Of a stretch of 19,065 bases of DNA, positions 7,911-14,505 are shown piece after piece. The stretch is from positions 1-19,065 of the forward strand of contig CAYVPW010000025.1 in assembly GCA_964453915.1 (NCBI GenBank), written 5' to 3'. The DNA is from UBA1259 sp964453915 (GTDB taxonomy: Bacteria; Bacillota; Clostridia; Christensenellales; Borkfalkiaceae). The translations under genes and the position numbers were made by a program. Positions within the stretch are counted from its first letter, which is position 1. Every line of letters begins with the position of its first letter. The notes below the pieces were generated by a model. That model made no database searches. It had not been told where the DNA came from and saw only the letters and a program-made list of their open reading frames with translations.

Positions 7911-9275
7911 TTATTCGTTTGCGGGAAGCGATGCCGCCGCTATGCTTTGTCCTACTTTTCTGGTTTTTTCATCGGGCAAAGAAACGTTAATATCCGCATA
8001 TTCGGGATATTCTTCTTTTAACACCTTTTTGCAAGTATCAAGTATCACGTCTCCGCCTTTTCCGCTCATTACTCTGCCTAAAAGCAACAAATGCTTTATA
8101 TCGTAGAATAGAGAATAGAAAGGAATAGTGCACGCAAGATACGTTCCTATATCTTGATATATCTTTATAGCAAGTTCGTCGTCTTTTTCTGCAAGCGCTT
8201 GAATCACCTTTAATTTTTGTGCGGGAGTCAATCCGTCTTCAAAAACAAATCCACCTAAATTAGCAAGTTTTATTACCGCATCTTGAGAAAAATATTTGCA
8301 ACCTACGCCGTAATCTCCGCTCCATTCGTCTTGCATAGCACCGTCGCTTAAATCAACGGGAACAAACGCCAATTCGGAAATCCAACCGTTAAGTCCGCCC
8401 TTGGCGTTTATGTATCCTACCGCCTCGCTTGTGCCCATTGCAATGCCCAAAACGTTTACGTCTTTAAGCGCCATACTGCCTGCAAGAGCCGTCACGTCGC
8501 CGTCGTTTGCAACAACTACGGGCACGTCTCCTATCTCTTTGGCAACGTTTATATACATATTCTTAACGTAGTCGCCGTGCTTCTTTTTATCTACTTTGTT
8601 AAATAGAGAAGCAACCATAATCTTGTTATCTATATAAACACCTGCAGAAGATATTCCTATTGCATCTACTCTCGGCATTTTAGACTTTGCCGTCAAAAAC
8701 GCCGTTTTTATTCCATCGTAGTGATACGTGGGGTCTTCCGTTATTTTAGGATTCCAAACCACTTCTTCGCTGTAAACGACTTCGCCGTCTATCACCGCAC
8801 TCACCTTTCTATCGCTTCCGCCTGCGTCGAAACCGATTCTGCAACCTTTAATGTTTCCGCCAACCTTTTCAAAGGCATATTTTTTTTGCGGCAAATCTTT
8901 TTCTTCTTTATATACGACCTCGAAAGGCTTTTCATAAACGGTACTCATAAAATCCACGTCAAAGTCCCTTGCGCCGCCTTTTGCGTATGCGGATTTAATG
9001 CTTACGTATATCCGCTTGCTTCCGCTGATATATACTTTATATCCACCGCAAACCCATATTATGGATTTTATAATTCTTTCGGCAATTTTAACGTTTAATT
9101 CGTCGTTTACGCCGTCAGTAAAAGCATCGAAAGAATAAACGTAGTTATATCCGCCGTTTCTTTCTACCACAACGGTTATCTTTTGACTAGCCGGTTGGCT
9201 TTTTACCATTTTGTTAAACGCTTTTATTTCTTCAATAATGGGTTTAAAGTTTTTGTCTAAATTCATTTTTATCAT
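7911..9275 (-). CDS. ROK-family sugar kinase-like protein with a long N-terminal extension
   Basis: The C-terminal 310 residues have the sugar-kinase/hsp70/actin fold signatures of the ROK family. These are a phosphate-binding loop GFDAGGSDRKVSAVIDG (148-164), VANDGDVTALAG with the probable catalytic aspartate (about 256-267), and GIAMGTSEAVGYI (277-289). Residues 1-140 form an extra domain before this that I do not recognise. The typical ROK zinc motif (C-x-C-G-x-x-G-C) is not visible. The family includes sugar kinases and sugar-binding repressors; no helix-turn-helix is evident here, so a kinase is more likely. The position directly before nagA suggests N-acetylglucosamine or a related amino sugar as substrate, by context only. 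The ATG at 9275 has GGAG 7 nt upstream, inside the end of the GH78 frame, with 1 nt between stop and start. That predicts translational coupling. Confidence 0.85.
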   Translation of the reverse strand: MIKMNLDKNFKPIIEEIKAFNKMVKSQPASQKITVVVERNGGYNYVYSFDAFTDGVNDELNVKIAERIIKSIIWVCGGYKVYISGSKRIYVSIKSAYAKGGARDFDVDFMSTVYEKPFEVVYKEEKDLPQKKYAFEKVGGNIKGCRIGFDAGGSDRKVSAVIDGEVVYSEEVVWNPKITEDPTYHYDGIKTAFLTAKSKMPRVDAIGISSAGVYIDNKIMVASLFNKVDKKKHGDYVKNMYINVAKEIGDVPVVVANDGDVTALAGSMALKDVNVLGIAMGTSEAVGYINAKGGLNGWISELAFVPVDLSDGAMQDEWSGDYGVGCKYFSQDAVIKLANLGGFVFEDGLTPAQKLKVIQALAEKDDELAIKIYQDIGTYLACTIPFYSLFYDIKHLLLLGRVMSGKGGDVILDTCKKVLKEEYPEYADINVSLPDEKTRKVGQSIAAASLPANE

Positions 9276-9276
9276 A

Positions 9277-9585
9277 TTATTTCTCCGTGGTTTTTACAAA
9301 ACCGAATTTTATCAAATACATTGCGGGCAATGCACTCCACCCGTGGCAAAGACTTCCGGCATTGTCAAACGCGGCTTTGCCTTCTATTGTTTCCCACGCA
9401 CAATCCGCACCAGAATTGAGCATATAAGAATATTCTTTTCTTATTTCGTTTATTATATAATCTTTATATTTATCACCCATAGAAAGCAGCGCATCGTACT
9501 TAAAAGTTTTTAAGCTAAGCGTGCAAGGCAGCATTTTTCCTAAAACTATGCTTTCACATATAAACGCCTTATCCTTTCCGTACAA
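9277..9585 (-). pseudogene. C-terminal part of the frameshifted GH78-like gene
   Basis: This frame continues the GH78-like protein after a one-base shift near 9584-9586. It carries the conserved family ending AWETIEGKAAFDNAGSLCHG and then WSALPAMYLI, in which Trp-Glu and Ser-x-Cys-His-x-Trp are typical of rhamnosidase C-terminal regions. It opens only with a TTG and has no ribosome binding site of its own, so it is unlikely to be a separate gene. It overlaps the upstream frame by 40 nt and its stop is 1 nt before the ROK start codon. Confidence 0.8.
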
Positions 9586-11201
9586 ACGCCGGCAAGAATA
9601 GCCAAACTGTTGCCAACTTCTACAAACTCTTCTTTTTCGTCTCCAAAAAAGAAAAATCCCTTTTCTTTATTAAAATAATGCTCTTTAATCGCTACCTTAA
9701 CTTCTTCTCTTAACTTGCCGTACGTAAACTCCTCGTTTATATTGTTGCAAACGTATTCTAAACCATCTAACGCAATAACGAACAAGCAATTTATAATCAA
9801 GTCCGAAGAAGAAGTTTTAGACCTTTCAGACGTTCCCATAAGAAGGGGCGCCCAGTCGTAAAAATTCCAGTATTCTTTACCGCAAAAATTATTAACAAGC
9901 CCGCCGTTTACCCTTAAAGAAAAAGCCGAAATTATCTCTTGCAACTTATAAAAAATACTCTTTACAAACTTTGTATCTTTTGTAAATTGCAAATATTCTT
10001 TTACTTGCAAAATATAGTAAAGCGAAAAAGCAGGTATTCTAAGCGTTATTCCGCAAGGGTAGCAAATAGATAAAAGCCCGTCTTTTCCCCTGTCGTTAGA
10101 TATAAGTTCTAAGTTAGATCTAACGTATTCCGCATTGCCGTTTTTATAAACGCTATATCCAGTAAGCATTTGATTTCTAGAATCAAAAGTATACAGTGCC
10201 TGTTCTCTCCACGGGCAGTCCATATAATGCTCCGCCATAGAAAGATTTAGGGTGTTTACGCAAAGGCGATATATATCTTCTATTTCTTTATCCGCACATT
10301 CCGCCTTTAATTCTTGTGCGGGATAGCTTTGCTTAATAAGCCCCACTCCGTTTACCGTAAACGGCTTTTCGGAATCAATTTGCAAATATCTGCAACCGAG
10401 CCTTAGCATATAGTTTGCGTATTCATTTACACCTTGCTTAGCAACGTATTCAAAAGAAAAATCCCTTCCGGTTATAATTCTATCCACCTTGCCGTCAACT
10501 AAATTTTCGCCAAAAGAAACGGTAAGTTTTTGAGAGCAAAAACTTTCACATTCCCAAAAGAACAATCCGAACGTTTCTCCGCCCAAATCGAATATTTTGT
10601 GCGTAGCTTCGTCCTTTACACTTTTTGCGTAAACTTTTTCTTTGTTTTCTAATTTTTTATTAGGTCTTTTTACAAAATTGCAAATTTTATCAACGACAAA
10701 GGACTTGTTAAATCCAACTAATTTTCCGTTTTTCCAGTCGTCTTCTTTATTCGCGTCGAACAAATAGCCGTATCCTAATTGCGAAGTTATTATTTTTTCT
10801 CTTCCGTTTTGATAAGCAATGCTCTTTCTTGATAAAACGCTTTCGTCGCTAACCGCTAAAACATTGCCGTCTTTATCCGAAATTTCAAAAATTAAACCCG
10901 CATCGTACTTTTTATACTTTTGCGTATCTAAACCGAAATACCAAACCAGCACGGCGATAGAATTTTTGCCGTCTACCAAATACTCCGAAACGTCAAGCGT
11001 ATCGTATGCCTTAAAATGCTCAAAATCCGCATATTGATTGCACGCAACAAACTTTCCGTTGATAAAAAGCGTGTAATCGCTATCGCAAGAAAGATTTATA
11101 ACACAACCCTTTTGGTTATATTCAAGCGGAAGGTAAAATTCGCCGTAAGTATCCGGCAAACACGGTGTTTCCATCCAAATAAACTTGGAATTATCAAACA
11201 T
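9546..11201 (-). CDS. GH78-like (alpha-L-rhamnosidase-type) glycosidase, N-terminal part of a frameshifted gene
   Basis: The predicted enzyme removes terminal sugars, rhamnose being the family precedent, from oligosaccharides. It has no signal peptide, so it acts in the cytoplasm. Residues 1-110 form a beta-sandwich (DYTLFINGKFVACNQ). The (alpha/alpha)6 catalytic domain contains MDCPWREQALYTFDSRNQ near 327-345, matching the GH78 D-C-P-x-R-E motif with a downstream aspartate. The frame ends early in a non-homologous tail (ERIRRLYVKA) after LAILAGV. The true continuation lies one frame away at 9277-9585. Together they would make about 641 residues. The ATG at 11201 follows eight G residues 8 nt upstream. 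It heads an operon with the ROK gene and nagA and has its own promoter (11234-11262). Confidence 0.82.
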   Translation of the reverse strand: MFDNSKFIWMETPCLPDTYGEFYLPLEYNQKGCVINLSCDSDYTLFINGKFVACNQYADFEHFKAYDTLDVSEYLVDGKNSIAVLVWYFGLDTQKYKKYDAGLIFEISDKDGNVLAVSDESVLSRKSIAYQNGREKIITSQLGYGYLFDANKEDDWKNGKLVGFNKSFVVDKICNFVKRPNKKLENKEKVYAKSVKDEATHKIFDLGGETFGLFFWECESFCSQKLTVSFGENLVDGKVDRIITGRDFSFEYVAKQGVNEYANYMLRLGCRYLQIDSEKPFTVNGVGLIKQSYPAQELKAECADKEIEDIYRLCVNTLNLSMAEHYMDCPWREQALYTFDSRNQMLTGYSVYKNGNAEYVRSNLELISNDRGKDGLLSICYPCGITLRIPAFSLYYILQVKEYLQFTKDTKFVKSIFYKLQEIISAFSLRVNGGLVNNFCGKEYWNFYDWAPLLMGTSERSKTSSSDLIINCLFVIALDGLEYVCNNINEEFTYGKLREEVKVAIKEHYFNKEKGFFFFGDEKEEFVEVGNSLAILAGVCTERIRRLYVKA

Positions 11202-11209
11202 AAAACGAT

Positions 11210-11217
11210 CCCCCCCC
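11210..11217 (-). promoter_or_regulatory. Eight-G tract serving as ribosome binding site
   Basis: The only plausible Shine-Dalgarno sequence for the GH78-like gene is a run of eight G on the minus strand, 8 nt before the ATG. It is striking in an AT-rich region, where neighbouring genes use GGAG-type sites. Such runs can change length by slippage. Confidence 0.6.
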
Positions 11218-11233
11218 GTTATTCTACACTAAA

Positions 11234-11262
11234 AGTATAAATCCGCTAAGAAAAACAGTCAA
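11234..11262 (-). promoter_or_regulatory. Sigma-A promoter of the GH78-ROK-nagA operon
   Basis: TTGACT (11262-11257), a 17-bp spacer and TATACT (11239-11234) precede the operon. The spacer contains TTAGCGG, also present in the spacer of the large glycoside hydrolase promoter. An imperfect palindrome (TACACT-AAA-AGTATA, 11225-11239) overlaps the -10. Confidence 0.75.
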
Positions 11263-11290
11263 TAACAATTCTTGCAGTTTTTACACCAAA

Positions 11291-11319
11291 AAATGCTCTG
11301 AGAAAATCTCAAAGCATTT
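11291..11319 (-). terminator. Intrinsic terminator after the AraC-type regulator gene
   Basis: A 13-bp stem with one G-U type pair (arms 11291-11303 and 11307-11319) and a 3-nt loop is followed by TTTTTT on the minus strand. It separates the regulator from the operon downstream. Confidence 0.8.
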
Positions 11320-11331
11320 AGTCTGTATATT

Positions 11332-12102
11332 TTAATCTTCAACGTATTTATAATAAACCCTGTAAAAAGTATTAAGACAGGTAAACCCAACCGTCATTGC
11401 TAGCTTGGATAACGGAAGAGAAGGATTTTCCGTATGAATTTTTACCGCTTCTTTTACACGTTTTCTGTTTATGTATTCTCTTAAACTCATACCCGTAAAA
11501 TTATTAAATCTTCTAGAAAAATAACTTTCCGTATACCCGAAATAATCCGCAAGCGTTTTTAAGGAAATATCTTCTTTATAATGCTCGTCTATATATCTCA
11601 TAACTTCGGCTATAAATTCTCCAACCCCGTCCTTAGGCTTATCGTATAACGGATAAGAAGCCATTAAAACGCCCAAAAACGCATTGACGATTCCGCTTTT
11701 AAATTTATAATCTCCTATATCCCAACCGCTGTAAGTATAATCGCAAATAATATCTAGCAAACCGTAGGCATCGTTTTTCTCCATAAAAATTGGGAAAACC
11801 TTACCCTTTAACACGGAATCCGCAATATCCTTACCAAAAACCAAAGCGTATACAACTGCCTTACCTATAAATTTATAAGAATGCGGAATAAGCGAACCTA
11901 TAAACGCCATTTCGCCCGTATGCAAAATGCATTCTTCTTCGCCCACTCTAACCATATAATCTCCGCTTTTAACAAAAATCAATTCGTTGGCATTATGAAA
12001 GTGCGGCATTATATGGTGATATTCGCCGTCAGTCAAATCATATTTTATCAAATTTATATAGCCGTTTCTGTCGGCAATCTTTTCGTATAAATTTTGTTTC
12101 AT
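11332..12102 (-). CDS. AraC-family transcriptional regulator with cupin sensor domain
   Basis: The 256-residue protein has a cupin-type ligand-binding domain at about 25-95. Its H34-F-H36 and E40 occur in MPHFHNANELIFVKSG, followed by GEMAFIGSLIPHSY. The C-terminal AraC/XylS DNA-binding domain spans about 163-256, with helix-turn-helix one at LKTLADYFGYTESYFSRRF (181-199) and helix-turn-helix two near LSKLAMTVGFTCLNTFYR. Such regulators usually activate sugar-use genes when they bind a sugar. It lies directly upstream of the GH78-ROK-nagA operon on the same strand, which makes that operon and possibly the large secreted hydrolase its likely targets. This is a context inference. The -10 box ends only 12 nt before the ATG, so the leader is about 6 nt and has no clear ribosome binding site. 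Confidence 0.92.
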   Translation of the reverse strand: MKQNLYEKIADRNGYINLIKYDLTDGEYHHIMPHFHNANELIFVKSGDYMVRVGEEECILHTGEMAFIGSLIPHSYKFIGKAVVYALVFGKDIADSVLKGKVFPIFMEKNDAYGLLDIICDYTYSGWDIGDYKFKSGIVNAFLGVLMASYPLYDKPKDGVGEFIAEVMRYIDEHYKEDISLKTLADYFGYTESYFSRRFNNFTGMSLREYINRKRVKEAVKIHTENPSLPLSKLAMTVGFTCLNTFYRVYYKYVED

Positions 12103-12114
12103 ATCTGCTTTAAA

Positions 12115-12143
12115 ATTATACCCTAAAACTTTACCTTAGTCAA
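12115..12143 (-). promoter_or_regulatory. Consensus sigma-A promoter of the AraC-type regulator
   Basis: TTGACT (12143-12138), 17 bp and a perfect TATAAT (12120-12115). The expected start is about 12108, six bases before the ATG at 12102. Confidence 0.85.
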
Positions 12144-12154
12144 TACCAAATAAA

Positions 12155-12184
12155 AAAATATCCCCTTTTTACAGAGGATATTTT
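12155..12184 (-). terminator. Intrinsic terminator after the PPTase-mrp operon
   Basis: The minus-strand arms AAAATATCCTC and GGGGATATTTT pair over 11 bp with one U-G pair and an 8-nt loop, followed by TTTTTTT (plus-strand A-run from 12152). It lies about 100 nt beyond the mrp stop. The 12185-12285 stretch between holds nothing I recognise. Confidence 0.8.
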
Positions 12185-12285
12185 AAATATTTGATTTACA
12201 GCGTTATTTTCTTGCGATTTTCCGCATTTCACGGTCCAAACCTTTTTATTAAACGCAAAAAAATCTAACTCAAAATTTATTGTGG

Positions 12286-13107
12286 TTAAATTTTTTCTAT
12301 ATATTCCGCCACGGTGCTTAAATAATCGCTTTCCACTTCTTCTATTTTTCCTGCGTCGCACTTTTTTGCAAAGTCCGGATTTATAGGAATTTTAGCCACT
12401 TTACTTATACCGAAATCGTTTGCCACCGCTGCTACCTTGCTTTCTCCGAAAACGTTAATTTTTTCTTTGCAATGCGGGCACTCTAAATAAGAATAGTTTT
12501 CTACTATACCAAGTACCGGCACGTTCATCATATCCGCCATTTTTACGGCTTTTGCCACTATCATAGAAACAAGATCTTGCGGAGAGGTGACAACCACTAT
12601 TCCGTCAATCGGTAAAGACTGAAAAACGGTAAGCGGAACGTCGCCCGTTCCGGGAGGCATATCCACAAACATATAGTCTACGTCTTTCCAAATAACGTCT
12701 GTATAAAATTGCTTAACCGCACCCGCTATTATAGGTCCGCGCCAAACAACGGGGTCGTTTTCGTTTTCTAAAAGCAAGTTTATTGACATAAGCTGAATGC
12801 CCGTTTTACTGATTGCGGGAAGTATGCTTTTTCCGTCTGGAGAAACGGCTTTATCTTTTATCCCGAAAACCTTAGGAATAGAAGGCCCTGTAATATCCGC
12901 ATCTAAAACTGCGGTTTTGTATCCTTTTTTCTGCAAAGATACCGCAAGCAAAGAAGTGACCAAAGATTTGCCTACTCCGCCCTTTCCGCTTACAACGCCT
13001 ATAATTTTTTTAATTTTGCTTTGTTCGTTCGGCTTTTCCTTTAATATTTCCTTTTTTTCGGAACAATCGCTAGAACAATTTGAACAATCGTGCATACATT
13101 CACTCAT
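12286..13107 (-). CDS. mrp: Mrp/Nbp35-family P-loop ATPase, iron-sulfur cluster carrier
   Basis: The protein (273 residues) belongs to the Mrp/ApbC/Nbp35 group, cytoplasmic ATPases that hold and hand over Fe-S clusters. It has the deviant Walker A motif GVVSGKGGVGKS (37-48), LDADITGPS (68-76), DMPPGTGDV (149-157) and the cluster-binding pair C210-P-H-C213. The N-terminus carries a further cysteine set, C4-x3-C8-x2-C11-x3-C15, reminiscent of the N-terminal ferredoxin-like cluster of Nbp35. It lacks the N-terminal MIP18/DUF59 domain found in many bacterial Mrp proteins. The start overlaps the stop of the upstream transferase gene as ATGA, with AGGAG 8 nt upstream, indicating coupled translation. 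A terminator follows at 12155-12184. Confidence 0.94.
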   Translation of the reverse strand: MSECMHDCSNCSSDCSEKKEILKEKPNEQSKIKKIIGVVSGKGGVGKSLVTSLLAVSLQKKGYKTAVLDADITGPSIPKVFGIKDKAVSPDGKSILPAISKTGIQLMSINLLLENENDPVVWRGPIIAGAVKQFYTDVIWKDVDYMFVDMPPGTGDVPLTVFQSLPIDGIVVVTSPQDLVSMIVAKAVKMADMMNVPVLGIVENYSYLECPHCKEKINVFGESKVAAVANDFGISKVAKIPINPDFAKKCDAGKIEEVESDYLSTVAEYIEKI

Positions 13108-13709
13108 TTTAATTCTCCTATCGTAATAATATTTTTATCTTTATTATCTAAATCTAAAACCTTTTCTATGCGAACGCTTGCTTTTTTACTTACCGCCAAG
13201 GTAAAAAAATATTCGTTGCCTTCGTTATCCGCAAACTCGTTAGTATAATAATATTTTGCCTGATTTTGACATTTATAATTACATTCTTCTTTTGTAAATT
13301 TCTCTAACAAAAATTTTTTCTGTTCTCTTTCTCCGTCCTCATTGTTAAAGCTTAATCCGTACCTTTTTTTTAAGGCAACAACCTTATCGGAAAACAGTTC
13401 CGCATCAACACCCACGCAACCGCTATAAACCGCAACGCCAACTAGGTTTTTTGAATGTGTAATGCTAAAACAGCCATCAAAACCGTCTATTATCCAGCGT
13501 CCGTTTTCTTTTTGATGAGCGTTTGCAATTTTTTTGCCGAAACAATCCTTAAGGGCATATTGTAGCAACGCCCACGCAACCGTAGACTGAACTTTTTTAC
13601 ACTCGTCGCCGATAGATTCTATATATTGCGCTCTCTCTTTTGCAAAATCGCCAACGTTTACGCCAAAAAACACTTTATCCGTAATATCCGTTAAGTATAC
13701 GCAAACCAT
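13104..13709 (-). CDS. 4'-phosphopantetheinyl transferase, Sfp/AcpT-like
   Basis: Enzymes of this family move the phosphopantetheine arm of coenzyme A onto a serine of acyl or peptidyl carrier proteins. The 201-residue protein shows the two family motifs. FSITHSKN (81-88) leads to the magnesium-binding GVDAE (100-104, D102 and E104), and KFTKEECNYK (137-146) supplies E142 and K146 of the E-A-x-x-K type motif. The spacing and length fit the Sfp superfamily, and divergence elsewhere is high. Its partner carrier protein is not in the window, so it may serve fatty-acid ACP or a natural-product pathway. The ATG at 13709 has only a weak CGGAA site. A promoter at 13764-13792 drives it together with mrp. 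Confidence 0.85.
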   Translation of the reverse strand: MVCVYLTDITDKVFFGVNVGDFAKERAQYIESIGDECKKVQSTVAWALLQYALKDCFGKKIANAHQKENGRWIIDGFDGCFSITHSKNLVGVAVYSGCVGVDAELFSDKVVALKKRYGLSFNNEDGEREQKKFLLEKFTKEECNYKCQNQAKYYYTNEFADNEGNEYFFTLAVSKKASVRIEKVLDLDNKDKNIITIGELK

Positions 13710-13763
13710 AATTTTTCCGTTATATATTTATTTATAACAGGCATAAACGCCGATTACTATATT

Positions 13764-13792
13764 ATTGTATCACACCCTTTATATTTTAGCAA
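13764..13792 (-). promoter_or_regulatory. Promoter of the PPTase-mrp operon
   Basis: TTGCTA (13792-13787), a 17-bp spacer and TACAAT (13769-13764), giving a leader of about 48 nt. It faces away from the pyrophosphatase promoter at 13832-13860. Confidence 0.6.
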
Positions 13793-13831
13793 ATACTTTC
13801 GGTTTTTTATATGAGTTTATAAATAAAACCC

Positions 13832-13860
13832 TTGTAATTAGAATTTCTTTATGATAGAAT
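13832..13860 (+). promoter_or_regulatory. Promoter of the inorganic pyrophosphatase gene
   Basis: TTGTAA (13832-13837), 17 bp and TAGAAT (13855-13860). An overlapping TATGAT at 13850 has too short a spacing (12 bp). The ribosome binding site AGAGAGG lies about 7 nt before the ATG at 13893. Confidence 0.5.
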
Positions 13861-13892
13861 ATTATTAGACAAAAAAATAGAGAGGTTGAACA

Positions 13893-14438
13893 ATGAATAT
13901 TTGGCACGATATAGAAAGCAGTAGAATTACTCCTGAAGATTTTATTGCCGTTGTAGAAATAAACAAGGGTTCAAAACAAAAATACGAAATGGATAAAAAA
14001 ACCGGTTTACTTAGGTTGGATAGAATTTTATATACCTCTACCCACTACCCTGCAAACTACGGTTTTATCCCCCACACTTTGGCGGACGACGGGGACCCGT
14101 TAGACGTGCTTATTTTATGTTCCGAAAGTTTAGTTCCTATGTGTTTGGTTAAGTGCTATCCCATAGGCGTAATTATAATGAACGACGGGGGGCAAGTGGA
14201 CGAAAAAATCATCGCTATTCCTGATACAGACCCCAACTACAACACTTACAGAGATATCAGCGACCTGCCTAAACACGTTTTTGAAGAAATGCGCCACTTC
14301 TTTCAAGTTTACAAACAACTGGAAAACAAAAAAGAAACCAGCGTAGACGTCACCGCAAACCGTGAAGAAGCAATAAAAATAATCAAAAAGAGCATGGATT
14401 CTTACAAGAAAAATCTTTACGAACTAACTGCGAAATAA
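13893..14438 (+). CDS. ppa: Family I inorganic pyrophosphatase
   Basis: The enzyme hydrolyses pyrophosphate to two phosphates in the cytoplasm, pulling biosynthetic reactions forward. The 181-residue protein matches the usual family I length and keeps the active site. E22, K30 and E32 lie in the region EINKGSKQKYE, followed by R44 and the YPANYGF block (Y52, Y56). DDGDPLD (65-71) holds the metal-binding D66, D68 and D71, with D98 in MNDGG, D103 and K105 in VDEK, and Y140-K141 near the C-terminus. It is the only plus-strand gene recognised in the window. It is divergent from the PPTase-mrp operon, with which it shares the 13710-13892 intergenic region, and convergent with the penicillin-binding protein gene across a shared terminator. 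Confidence 0.97.
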   Translation: MNIWHDIESSRITPEDFIAVVEINKGSKQKYEMDKKTGLLRLDRILYTSTHYPANYGFIPHTLADDGDPLDVLILCSESLVPMCLVKCYPIGVIIMNDGGQVDEKIIAIPDTDPNYNTYRDISDLPKHVFEEMRHFFQVYKQLENKKETSVDVTANREEAIKIIKKSMDSYKKNLYELTAK

Positions 14439-14463
14439 ACTTTACAAATTTAAAAATAACCTT

Positions 14464-14496
14464 AAAACGCCCTGCAAACATGCCGGGCGTTTTTAT
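14464..14496. terminator. Shared terminator between convergent ppa and penicillin-binding protein genes
   Basis: The stem AAAACGCCC (14464-14472) with GGGCGTTTT (14485-14493) is followed by T-runs on the plus strand. It is less T-rich on the minus strand. It ends ppa for certain and probably also the division operon, whose last stop is at 14506. Confidence 0.85.
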
Positions 14497-14505
14497 TTTT
14501 TAATT

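Noticed and set aside
9211..9513. Plus-strand 100-codon frame opposite the GH78/ROK junction
   Set aside because: It is a shadow of the minus-strand coding frames, with hydrophobic low-complexity content and no start signal.
9570..9590. Programmed -1 frameshifting in the GH78-like gene
   Set aside because: No X-XXY-YYZ heptamer or clear downstream pseudoknot is visible, so a mutation or sequencing error is simpler. Conservation could revive the idea.
12140..12361. Minus-strand 73-codon frame overlapping the mrp 3' end
   Set aside because: It is rich in Lys and Arg, contains the terminator, lacks a ribosome binding site and overlaps a well-supported gene.
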